The position numbers and the translations under genes were made by a program. A model generated the notes under the pieces. It saw only the letters and a list, made by a program, of their open reading frames with translations. It searched no databases and was not told the DNA's origin. 64,000 nucleotides of DNA. Origin: Sphagnum compactum. Lineage: Eukaryota; Bryophyta; Sphagnopsida; Sphagnales. Position 1 is the first letter of the stretch; every line of letters begins with the position of its first letter. Below are positions 23,235-35,143 of the stretch, piece after piece. The stretch covers positions 11,776,875-11,840,874 of the forward strand of contig OZ234495.1 of assembly GCA_965153455.1 (NCBI GenBank), in the 5' to 3' direction.

Positions 23235-23705
23235 CTACCACATAGTTTTCCTTTTCATATTCGCACTCAACCAGAACTTATGACTTTTTGGATGGAAATT
23301 TAGCAGCTTTAAAAAAAAGGTAAAAATATTTGTTGAAAAATCCCCAAATTTATGAAATAATTCCCATTGAACTATTTGTTGATATGAAAGACCTTCAGAA
23401 AATTGTCGAGGTTGCCCATAAAACAACGTTGGAAAATTTAATTCCTTTGAATGTTTATATTTAAATAAACCTAAAGGGTGAAAATTTTGACTTGGGGCAA
23501 TAGAATATATAGTATTTTCATAATCCATTATTTTTGGAACATCTAAAAAATCATTTATCATTGAATCTATTGGTGTATAATGTATTTTTTCATTATTAGA
23601 ATCAGAGTTATCAAATGATGCATTATTATAAGTAGGAATTTGAAATTCTGAATTCATATGCAAAGCAAACAAAATTGCCCATTGATGATGAATGGTAACA
23701 TTCAA
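23235..23705 (-). pseudogene. Helitron N-terminal domain fragment
   Basis: Includes DYENTIYSIAPSQNFHPLG and LNFPTLFYGQPRQF, a conserved stretch of Helitron proteins. Just upstream, in a broken frame, lies ILPRLPHDNVIIG then EYKSPYMSNNVRPNM, so the domain began earlier. From about 23,710 to 25,110 only scattered coding remains are left. Confidence 0.75.
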
Positions 23706-25352
23706 ATATTTGTGTAATGATGTTTCAATTAAATATTATAAAACATCCATCACCATATTTGGACGAACATTATTTGACATATAAGGTGATTTGTATTCAA
23801 AACGTCATTAAATAAATATGCCTATTATTACATTGTCATGTGGTAAACGTGGTAGTATTGATTGAATTTGATCGACATTTGTAGGGACATTAATAACACT
23901 ACCATGCATCTTAGATTGCTCGTACCTTTGGAGTTTATAAATCCAAGCAAAAGTAAAACGTGGTGAAATAAGACATTATTTTAATTATGTTTATTTTTGG
24001 ATTAATGGAATGATTTTGTTTCTAGAAATTTTAATTGCTACTTGATATAAAGGTGGTTTATTTTCATTAATATTATGTAAACAACTTGTTAAACTAGGTT
24101 CTATTTGAATTTGAAAGTATATAGAAAGTTGTTTTGACAATTGAATTGAAAAATATTTAAATTGTTTTTAAAAACATAACCTTTCACAATTAAAACATGG
24201 AATTATAAGAACATCTTGGATTTGTTTATTATAATTGTCAATGTATATTGAATTATGTGTATTTTCCTTTATAATAACATTATGTTCTATTTTATTTTAT
24301 TGAACATGATGTTCCATTTGAGAAGTTGTTGTGTGGGAATTGGTTGTTTAATTTTTTTAAAAGTGCATTGGAAATATGACAATTGAACTTTGTCATTTAT
24401 GAAAAATTCTTGTGATTTTTTAATATATATGTTTTATGTGATTCATAATTTGTGATCTGGTTCTTTTAATATTTGGAAACATGTTGATGAATTTAAATGT
24501 TTTTGCGTAATAAGTTCGATTTAGACAAACCTATAATAAATTCAAAAATATTGTTGTCATAAAATGCCCAATCAAAATATTCTATTTTTATTTTTTGTGT
24601 TACACTAGGTTCAACAATCAAATGATAGTGTTTCATTTAAATTTTGGGATTTTTAAGACTTTGAAAAGGGAAACTGAAATGAATAGATTAGACAAAATCT
24701 CATTGATAGGAACATTTGTGTTGTTATTTAGAATTTTTTGCAAATATTGAATATCTGATTTCTAATTTTTTTTCGTAATATTTTTATTACAAAAATTGTT
24801 GAAAATGAAATGTTATACTCCAATGGTGAATCCCAATTATATTTCAAAATGTCCATTAATACATAATCAAAATTTTCATTCTAATAAAAATGTGTAGTTA
24901 GTTGCAATAATTGAATAGGAGGTTGTTACACCACTAATTCTAAAAGAGATGGAAAATCATCTAAATCTATGGTAACTTTGGGATCATTAATTTGAAAGTA
25001 GGCAAAGACTTAAATAAACCATCAACATATTGAATTGGTTCAAAGTGTTGAAAATTATACCCTATATATAAAGGGACAAATTGAAAATCCATGTCACATT
25101 GAGACATAATGCATTTTGATACTTTATTTCAAATGTAAATTGGCCTTTGTAGATAATCAACTAATCAAAATATTGCAGTGAAATCTCATCATAAACCTTC
25201 CATATTGTCGCAACCCCAAATTGGGTTTGTGACTAAGTGTGAAGTGCAAAGGCCCATGAGGCCAAAAATGTGTTTAGGTGTGAAACACATTTTCACAAAT
25301 GGGAGAGAGTGCAAGGGATGAAGTTTAATGACTTTCGAATGCACTCCCACTT

Positions 25353-26116
25353 TGGGACATTAGTAGAAATTGGTCAAAATGTAACCATTATATTTGCAAC
25401 TACATGTGACTATTAGTTATTTACAACTACATTTGGACATTTTTGCAACTATTTTTTGTGTTGGTCATATTTGCGACTACAATGTTACTAGTTTGCGACT
25501 ATTTTGGTGTTCATCTTTCCATGTGAACAACATTTAGTTTAATTTTCATCCAAGAAAAATAGATTTATGTCCCATTAGTTGCAAATGTGACCAATTTAGT
25601 TGTAACCTTATGAATATACAAAGGTGTATTTTGTGAATTTTAAGGAATATAGTTGGGTATATTAGGATTTATAAATGTATATTTTGAATTTATATGAACA
25701 ACCATATTAGATGGAATATTATTATTAACATAAATGGCCTTGATATTATGGTTACATTAAATAGTGTATATTTTCAGTATATTAAAATTTTATGTAAGAT
25801 ATTTGTTAAATATATTATGCCCATATTAAAAGTTTATCCAAACCATCTTATTATATTTTTAAAAATTATTACAAATGACATTTGTTAAAAATATAATATA
25901 ATATATTTATATTAATCACATGTAATAAAAAATAATAATATATAAAATTATTATTACTAAATTCATTTCAAATGACTAATGTACTTATTAAGAATTAACT
26001 TTTATTTATTAAAAAATGAAAATATAATTAAAATAAATCATAGTAGCTCTAACAAGTCACATAATAATATATCATAATAATAAATAAAATAACTAACCCG
26101 TGCTGGCTACAAATTA

Positions 26117-26151
<35 letters not shown>

Positions 26152-26830
26152 GTAATCAATTATGAAATATTATTACAATAATACAATAATTTTTTTATAT
26201 TTCAATTCTATGATTGATATTTATTAATTATTAATAAATAGATTATTATAATAAATTAATGATATATAATTTTAATTTTCAGTTTTATTATTTTACAAAT
26301 AATTATTGTATTAGTTAGAATGGAAATTTAAGAAATTATTATAAAAATGTAGAAATTATTTCCGAAGGAAAAATATACTTATTAAAAATATAAAATAAGC
26401 TTTAATGAGTGAAGTAATAATATGAATAATAAAAATAAAATAGTTAACCTAGGATAGATTTTAATTATATTATTAAATTAAAAAACTAGTACTCAATATT
26501 TGTAATTAATAGTTAATAATTATTAAATAGTGAATATTTCAGTTATTATATTAATTTATTTGGTTTCAAAATAACTATTTATTAGTTATTAATAATTAGC
26601 TAATTATTTCAATTTTAGCCAATTACTAGTTAATTAAATTGGTTGATAGATTATTATAGTTAATATATATATTTAGAATTAAATATTATTACTTTTTCTT
26701 AGTTTATATATTCAATAATATTAAATATTAAATAATAATATAATTAATTCAGTAATCATAAGATATTGATGATTATGACTATAAATAATTAGTTAGTTGG
26801 ATAGTTTGTAAAGTGAATTAGTTAGTTTGT
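25353..26830 (+). repeat. left arm of a long inverted repeat, CACTA-like end
   Basis: The outer end reads CATTAGTAGAAATTGG, close to CACTA-type transposon ends. Subterminal TTGCRACTA motifs recur at about 25,403, 25,448, 25,472 and 25,495, as in CACTA subterminal repeats. The rest is very AT-rich, with an (ATT)n run at about 26,114-26,150. The arm matches, inverted, 56,030-57,403 over most of its length by eye. No transposase is seen. The 150 bp before it (25,200-25,350) are not part of the match. Confidence 0.75.
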
Positions 26831-29429
26831 CAAAAAAATTCTGCATTTTTGTACTTTGAATACAAAGACTGACTTGTGTTTTCTTGTTCACAATTGTCTT
26901 TGCAGTTCTTGTACTTGGAATACACTAAGATCTACTCAAATGTTTCTATTTCCCCCCAATTGTCTTTGTAGTTCTTGTATTTGGAATAAATTAGATCTAC
27001 TTGAAATTCCAATCTCTCAACTGCTTCTTGAAATAGAAGTTTTTGTAAACGAGGACTGTCTGTGGGGAAGGAAAATTTAAGAACTCACACTTTGGGATTT
27101 TGATTCTTCTTGACCTTTCCATCTGAATCTTTCAATGGAGGCTTGCCTTTCTTTTGTTTGATCCAGATCTACCTCCAGTTCCTCCAGCAATGCCTGCATC
27201 AAGGAAGCAGTCATCTAAAGGCCTTCATTTATTTAGAAGAGAAGTAGGGAATCAAGAATTATGTATAAATTATGTATCAACAAAAAATAAATTGACTCAA
27301 TGGATGATCTTGATTATCAAGAATTGTCTTTATTTTTCGTTATCAAATCTTCCAGGATTGCCAAGCAAGAGACTTACTGTACATTTGTTTGGAAAACCAT
27401 TGAAAGCAGTCTTGAGTTTATCAAAGTCTACATTAACAGCTCACAAGTAGTGGTGTTGTGACTTCTGGAGTTTTGGGCAGTGAAAACCCGCTGCTGCAAA
27501 ACAGTTCATGGTCTTCACAGTTTAAGAATCTCCTATGCCCTTGATTATTGGAAACTGAGAAGGAAACTGGGCAAAAGGCATGTTGACAATGATGGATATT
27601 GTCTGAACAATTACACTCATCTATAGCATGGTTTGAATCCAAATCCTGCATATTTCTTATTCCATTTCAAAATGTACCATACAAATACAATAAATCAAAG
27701 TTTAGTTGATTTGAACTTGTGAATAATACGAATTTCAAACTTGATGTTCCCAGTTTATTCTTCCTCACCTAGCAGCTTCCCTTACACTGGCACAATCCAT
27801 CCATCTCTAAGAAGGTTTCCTTGGTATGATTCTTCTGCACAGCCCACAGAGAACAACAGGAGATGTTAGAAACTACTGAAAACGACCGTCTGGCTCCAAT
27901 GTGTCAAAATGGTTGCAAAGGATTTCCAGAACTTGCAAAGAAGACTTTGTGCAAGATGTCTTTTGTGCAAAGTTAGGTTCTTAGATCTGGTACTCTGCTC
28001 CAGTAAAAAGCAGATATTTTCCCACAAATCAAAGCAGAGAGAATTCTCAAGACTAGAATCCCTAGTAGTAAGCAGGAAGCTCAACATGAGTTTTTCTGAC
28101 ACAAATGACAGACAATCCCATCTTGAAAACCGTCAATTGACTACTTGCCGCCATGATTGCATTGGACAACAAACTCTAGATTGCTCAGAAATGAAGAAAT
28201 TAGTATGACCAACCAGCATGAATGTGGTGGTTCTCAAAGTCCATCATCATATTACTGTCATTGTAACAGAAGACTGAATACAAAGAGACATTTGTTTAAA
28301 GCTCAAATGAAGGAACATGTTACATACATTATCCAACAAAGCTCAGAGAATGAAGCTCAAAACCCACCCTCCCCAAGAAAGGAAAATCTTGTCATAAACT
28401 GACATAAATCTACAGCCCTGTTCCAATAGATATGTACAGAACTAGAAACCCAATCTCCAAGGAGACCTTTAAAGGTTCAATTGGTGTCAGGACAAACGGA
28501 CTCTACCTTCCCTGCAGGAATTGGATACATATATTGACACTCCCTTCACCAAGGAGGACAACTGCATATGCCTTTTGTCCTTGTATGTACAGTTGTGTTG
28601 TGATAGAATCGGGAAGTAGCTGAGCTGCAGTCTCATTCTCCTTAAAGCATTCAAACAAGCTATTGGACTACTGAAGATACAGTCAGTTCACTTTCTCTCT
28701 TTGTAACTGTCACAAGATGTATGCAACAGAATTATCAAACTCTGATCAATTAACTTCATCTCTGATCATATTGCAAGCTTGTGGTGCAACAACAATTGTT
28801 AACAACTGTGAACAACTGAAAAGCAACTGTAAACAACTGCTGCTTGCCAGCATTCCAGTTGCTTTCCTGCAGAATGGCAGATCTCATAGCTCATCACTTA
28901 GACTGTAACATATTCAAAGAGGAGAGAATACTGATCAAGTCTTGGCAGACAAATCCTAGGTCAAACTTTTTAGAGGTACACAAATGAATTCCACAGTAAT
29001 AATGCAATTACAACCCTACTGCTTCAGCATCTACAGAGAAGGAGCATGAAAATGTAGTGCACATCCTGCTGACAGACAGATACCTGTGTTCTAAATCTAC
29101 CTCATTTGCTTCAGCAGCTACACAGCAGCTACATCAGCTATCATATTGTGTATCTTGCATAGCTTTCATCCATTATTTCCATTTACTCTAGCTCCAAATG
29201 TTTCAGCAAACAAACACACATACTGTGAGGGAAGATTGAGAGAAGAAGGCAGTACAGAGACAAGGAAAAGGAACAATACAAAAAAGCTTACAAATGCCTT
29301 CATCAAGTTGAGTGCTGTTGTAGCCACTTTCAGGGGTGTTGTTAGATGTCGACAAGAGTGGGCTCTGGATATTCCACCATGGTCAGGTATAAGGACCATG
29401 TGTGTGCAGTACACATGGTACAAGCCCTT
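26831..29429. other. stretch without recognisable genes
   Basis: Lower AT content than the arm before it. A 75-bp near-duplicate (CAATTGTCTTTGYAGTTCTTGTA) occurs at about 26,892 and 26,959. Frames such as 27,154-27,450 match nothing I know. It may hold untranslated or decayed host sequence left of block B. Confidence 0.5.
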
Positions 29430-29791
29430 CTTTCAAGACCACCTTTGTCATAAGCATGAAGTTACAATTTCTTCACAACTTTTTCCTGCAACTTGATCAG
29501 ATTCAAGGAGATCCTTGTACAGAAATCCTATCATTGCACCAAACGTAGAAACTGCAAGATTGAACATGATTGAGTGTAGCCTACAAAATTAGGTACTCAG
29601 CTCCTGCAAGACCTTCTTTGCAACCATGAAGTTCTAGTTTCTTCACAGCTTTTTCTACAGCTTGATCACATTCAAGGTACAGAGATTCTTGCACAGAAAT
29701 CCTGCCATTGCAACAACTTAGAAACTGCCGTGATTCTTACTTCTCATGCTTCCTTCTTCCACTTGCCACAGAAATTGGAAAATGCATGCAG

Positions 29792-30018
29792 AAATGGATG
29801 TGGAGAAAGGCTGTTCATGATGCAAATCTGTGCCATGGGTGCCACTGCATCTGTGGAAATGCTACAGAAGCTAAGAGATGGGATGCTTTCCCTCATCATG
29901 CCAAGGATACCTGCACAATATGTGTGCCAACAATGTCACTTCCAACTGGCCTGCTGTCGCCAACTTTGATCCAACTACTACAGAAGTTCACGGTTTGCAC
30001 ATCAAAAGCCACGTTTAG
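29792..30018 (+). pseudogene. dead copy of the rhomboid last exon
   Basis: Exactly 227 bases, the same length as the intact exon at 6368-6594, with no gap. The acceptor AG, the MDVEKGCS start and the final TTTAG are kept. The Trp codon after CS is TGA instead of TGG, and many other residues differ (PTTTEVHGL for PTTPQVQGL). The earlier exons, including the catalytic Ser and His, are absent from this copy. Confidence 0.88.
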
Positions 30019-31669
30019 AATGTCACTTGTACTGGGAGTGCGTTTTCAAGAGAGAAGATGGCAAAAGGATAAAAGGGGAGCATGTGAAACCCAACGGAGA
30101 GAAAACAAAGATAACACTGGCAGATAAAAGCAAAAAGGAACTTCACACTGCTGCTACTCAAAACTCAAAATGAGAGAATTGCCAGGTTTCTGACACATTA
30201 AGATTAATGACAGATTCCACTGCCAAAAAGCTTATAAACAGTAGTTGGAATTATCAATTCAAATATGGATCCTTATGATCTGTGGTTACAACAGTTTCAA
30301 TCATTCCTGCAGATGATTGAAGATCACATCATGCACTCTATAACTACTCAGTCATCAATCAACCATCAGGATGGAGAATTTGCTCAAGATTTGAGTCTTA
30401 ACAATTCTGAACCTACAACATCTAGAAGAGTTTCTTAAGCCTGTTGCCAGACTGCTCAATCTCTGACATATTACAGCTTCAGCTAGTTTTTGAAAACAGG
30501 CATTGCAAGGAACAAATGCAAACTTCTGGAATATCAATTTTACTGAATATACTTTGCCTAACCTTTGTAGACAAGTCTTTTACCCAAATCAGAGATCCGC
30601 AATCAAACAAAAACCATGAGAGATGTAGCAACGGCAAGAAACCCAGTAGCTAGGTGGCTTTGAGAAGCATTCATAGGCAATCCTTTGCATTAGAATTCAG
30701 AAGGTGTTAGTTCCTGAAGTATTATCTGCAAAGTTAAGCCATCCAGTTGCAGACTTGCATGCCGAAGGAGCCTTGCAAATTTTGACTGATGTTGTGCATA
30801 CGTTGATGCTTTTGTTCAGTGCCTTCTGCAATTACCTGCATTGAACATGCTCTTGGATCTGGATACATTTCATTCCACAGAACATTTTACTGCAATATGC
30901 TGTGCAGCTCCAGCTGTTAACCCTAATCTTATTCTTCCTGATCAGGTTCAAAGTCATGTCAGATCTGGAAATATGTGGGACAAATCAAGGTCCTGATTTA
31001 CCTCACTCCAAGATGCTGCTCTGATCCTGACTCTTCTTTTAGCTTTAGCATTGTTGCTGACATCATGTTGTGAGGTCAGTTGATTTTCCCTGCACAAGAA
31101 ACAGTTCAAGCTTCAAACAATCCAGTTTGTATCAACAATTGTAGCCCTAATTGAGAACTCCAAAGACGGCCCCGCCCACTGCTGGCTAAGAGCTTCAAAC
31201 CAATTCTTTGAAAGTAGGTGAAAGAACCATCCTGATCTCAAAGCACTGTTGCTCACATTATTACTCAAGCTCTAAATGTGCCTTGTCCCTGTCACAGTTA
31301 TACTCACATCTCAGAGAAACCTGACCTTCTCTTTGAAAAGTGCATGGTCCAGGTTGGGAGTTACACCACTGACATCATTATGGTGAGTCACTCCAAATGA
31401 ATGGTTGTGGCTTTGAAGCTCTATATCACCTGATGGGTGCATTTCATGTTATCACTTTCTGTTCATGCACTGCTGTTCAGACAAAAGAACTGTTAGAAAA
31501 CTATCTTCCAAGAAAGGTGAAAGGAACTTTTCTGTTTGGCTGCTATGTTAGACATCTTGGATGTTTGGATGTTTGAATTTGTTGAATTGGAACTCTAATA
31601 TAAAAAATGGCAACAACTCACATTGCTGGCCAGAGTCTTCAATTGAGCTGAAATGAGAGTTCTTTTACC

Positions 31670-34600
31670 TCATAAAACTGGGCTGTTGTGGGAAATAGTG
31701 ATGAGTGTAGTAGGTCCAAGTTCTTCCACTTCCACTTTGGAATTCCTGCAGAAAGTTGGTTTCAGTCTTCCATGGCTTGCAATCTCCACTTCAGCCATGA
31801 AAGTGGAGCTCACTGGCCGATGATCAGATAACTGTGATTCAATATGCTTGTATTCCAATTGCCTTAGGCCCTTTCCATACCATAGTATTCGATCACACCT
31901 GCAAAGAACAGAACATCATATGAAAGTGAGGACAGAGTGGAATGAATACAAATAACACTTGGGTTTCAAGGTAAAAACATCATAAGGGTTCCTGACCTTT
32001 AAGCTTTAAGCTCAATGGCAAGGAAAGGGGAGCATGAATCTTGGACAAAATTCAAGGATATCAGATCCTGAAGATCTAGCATTCAATTGAGAAAGGTACA
32101 TAGAACAATAACAGAATTGGAGGAGTGTATCATGCACCAAGCCCAACAACGGTCATAAATTTTGTGGTCAAAGAGTGACTTTCAGTTTACCAGGCAGGTG
32201 TGCGTCGCTTGGCACCAAGTGGTGTATCTCTGCCAAAGTACTCATCTGAATTGATGATAAATTTGTAAGTTGGTGGAAAGCAAATGGGGTTTTCATGCCA
32301 GCCTTCAAACACATGCCCTGCTCTTTGTTCAAGCTTCAGCTGCTCACACAAACAAAGACAACAAAACATCCTCAAATCTCAGCTGAAAATCATGGGACAA
32401 AAAGGCTCTTGCTGAACACCAGCACTGCAGTGAGGGCAAAATTAGGGGCAGAGAAATAACACTTTGAATGAAGCAGCTTTTGTGAAATCTTCAGTACCTG
32501 GTCTTTCTGAAGAAGACACTCCCAGGCACCTTGGTCAACCAATGCCCATGTGTCTTCATCCGTTGCATCAATACGATAGTTCAGATCTCCAAGCCATATG
32601 ATTCGACTGTACAGCTCATCATCAATTGTGGGCCAAAAAATTACAAAATCCCCTCAGCAAAAGCCCACCCAGTCTCTTGCACTTCATAATTTTGCAGCTT
32701 CAGATTCATCAAGCTTTTTACATGAAACAAATTCAACAGCAGAGTAGCACTGATTGAAGACTGAAACATGTCAACTTACTCATGAGTCATGATTGTCTTG
32801 GGCAACTCAATCCCAGGTTGTTTGATCAACCGAGGGAATTTTGTCCGATGCAGAATCTCAGCAACATCTGCATTTCGCCGAAGTTCATCTCCTTCCTTAA
32901 GGCCTGATTTCAAATGCGTGCATACAAAACAAAAGCTGGTTTGATGAAGGCACAAACTAACCGAGACTGCTCCCTGCACTCAAAACCCGTCCTTCAGTCT
33001 CACCACCAACTCCTTCATTCTCTTACACTCCACTTCTCCTCTATGCAGTGACAACCAGGCACCCCTTCACCTCCCCCTGCCCACTCTTTCCCTTCCTCCC
33101 AACTCTCTCTCTCACACACACAAAAGAAACCCACCTTGTTCCCAAGGTAGTTAAAAATTCCGCATCCAACACTGCAAACTTTTATATCATGGACATGATG
33201 CCGGAGGTCTGAGCGAATCCAAATTGTGATGTAGATGCCAACCATTTGCTTGCTCACGATTCGCAAGAATCGATTTTGCCTGCATGGTGAAGAGAACATA
33301 GTGCTAGTTGAAGAAATTGAAGGTGCAAATGTTGCAGACTCCTTGTCATCTTCCCTGACAGCACCAGGAGGCCACTCTATTGATGTGCAGTCTTCTCCTG
33401 CATGTGCCAGTAATGTCTCATCCTCCGAACCTCTTGTATTTTGCTTAGAACACAAGTGGTTGATCTGAGCTTTCTCAGGATGAAGAACTCTAGTATTTGG
33501 CAGATGTTGGGAGTGCAGGAGGGCAGATACCTCATCTTCTCCATCATACATTTCTGGAACATGATGAATGCACTCAGCACAGTGTGACAGGGTTGATGGG
33601 TCCTTGCAGCTTTTTAAGGGATCATTTGCCTTGCACACCTGCATCTTGTTGTTCAGAGTGTGACAAATCAATCCTTCCCAGATGGGGATCGGAGCTTCAT
33701 CTTCGACACACACGACATTGCAGGCAATCAAAGGTACAATTTCTTGAAATCTGCAGCCATTCATGACAGTGAGACACTTGTGTCAGCCCAGATGGAAAGT
33801 CTGGCATCAGGGCAAATCTTCTGTCCCTTTTAGCACAGGTTCATAGAGCTTGCCAAACAAAGATCAATACATCTGAAGAGGCAAACAAGATACTTATTCT
33901 TGAAGTATCTGAAAGGCTGAAAATGTTGAACCACCCACCCAATGACATAAATATCTGCAGGTGGTGTAGTGTCCAACCAGTCATGTAAGTCAATATCATC
34001 TGGAGGTAGTAACCCTGCTACATTCCATGAACCTACTGCAATCCTGCAGAAAAGACAAACCTCTCAATCTCAACTCAAAATTGTTGGCCAAGAGAGCACA
34101 ACTCTCCAAAAACCTGTCACAAGTGGCCTGATTGGATGTAAAAGCATACAAAAAGCAAGAGAGAAACTCTAAACCCTAAACCCAAGACTTGTTGTGTCCT
34201 TTTCACAGTGCTAGAGAAGATAGAAACTTCAGGTCCTTGACTGAAAGCTTAAGGACATAAGGCCATTAAAAGCAAATCAGGAATGTCTATAAGCTCCATC
34301 AGCAGGATCGATGGGTCTAGAGTTCATGAAGCATAATAGCATTGAGTTGATTGATGATTCAGGGATTGGGTTACCTGTATTCATGGTCACTGACAAACTG
34401 TTGGTGGGGAGTCTCAGATTGCATGCTCAATGATGAATTCTCTACAGCTGATTCTGGATCCACAAACACAGAGAAGGGTTTGGAATTCTGAAACTGCTAT
34501 GCTTATATTGGCCATCTTGCAACAACTGTCCAATGTAATTCTGAAGTCAATGAATGTGTTGCTGAAACTAGTGCTGCATGGAAACAACAAAAGTGGATAA

Positions 34601-35143
34601 ATGATACTGATCACACACCTGCCATGTTGATGAATTTGTCAGACTGCAGTTCCGACACAGCAGTAAATGCCCTGTTCTGGGCCTCACAAGATTCAGGGAT
34701 TTCTGTTGGCACTGTATTTTTACACTATAATTTGATCAATTCTTTCTGCAAAAACAATAACTTCCATTTCCATTTGATCAATTCTTTTAATAAACTCCCA
34801 TGGGTCTTCCCATTTTCCTCTTCTACCTTCAGTGTCTATTAACTTCCCATTCTGTTAATTCATATCCTTTTGACTCTTAATCCAGCAGCTACCTGCAAGG
34901 CAGCAATAACAAGCCTACAGTAGGAAGAGGATAGCATGTTGGAAGGAGACAGAAGAGACATCTAATTACATAATGCAATTTTTAGACATTGTCAAACAAC
35001 AAAAGAAAGGCAAGCTCACCATTGTCTTCCCCAATTTCTTCCAACTCATCATCCAGTTTGGAATCTGGCTCATCGTCAGAGCTGGATTCATCTTCAGGTG
35101 CTCTGAAGTGCAGCAGCCTTCTCACGAATTGAAGAGGCAAGAA
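31670..35143 (-). CDS. type I inositol polyphosphate 5-phosphatase (plant IP5P)
   Basis: It removes the 5-phosphate from inositol phosphates or phosphoinositides. Exons read on the minus strand: 35,143-35,020 (acidic, [10 protein letters not shown]), one ending at 34,375, 34,043-33,939, 33,750-33,135, 32,973-32,780, 32,606-32,498, 32,339-32,191 and 31,898-31,670 (stop). The last six joins are GT-AG and in phase. Family motifs in order: [88 protein letters not shown] and [10 protein letters not shown]. Catalytic GDLNYR, PAWCDR and SDHRP are intact. Exon 5 holds a long variable insert, usual in plant members. The first exon and the join between the acidic exon and the exon ending at 34,375 are unresolved: phases do not match and a TAG lies just upstream. 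A third, missed exon is likely. Confidence 0.88.

Larger units (their letters stand above)
20390..25110 (-). mobile_element. decayed Helitron (Rep plus Pif1-type helicase)
   Basis: Minus-strand fragments in the order expected of a rolling-circle Helitron protein: an N-terminal region (from about 25,110, MSQCDMDFQFV), a Helitron-like segment with FNIPTLFYGQPR-like text (23,705-23,235, LNFPTLFYGQPRQF), a Rep endonuclease region (22,659-22,186), a linker (22,045-21,590) and a Pif1 helicase (21,379-20,390). The fragments are broken by many stops and frameshifts and are AT-shifted. The ends were not identified. Confidence 0.85.
29430..35143. repeat. block B: right copy of the rhomboid/IP5P region
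   Basis: Direct-orientation copy of about 5800-8585, longer because it keeps the IP5P catalytic exons. The left edge falls inside rhomboid intron 4; that intron piece is itself present twice here (about 29,430-29,580 and 29,610-29,735). The right edge falls at the acceptor side of the acidic IP5P exon. 30,019-31,669 between the two gene parts has no other gene. Confidence 0.85.

Noticed and set aside
27154-27450. Possible host exon (frame with DLPPVPPAMPAS)
   Set aside because: No homology I recognise, no clear splice partners, and the rest of the frame is Lys/Leu filler.
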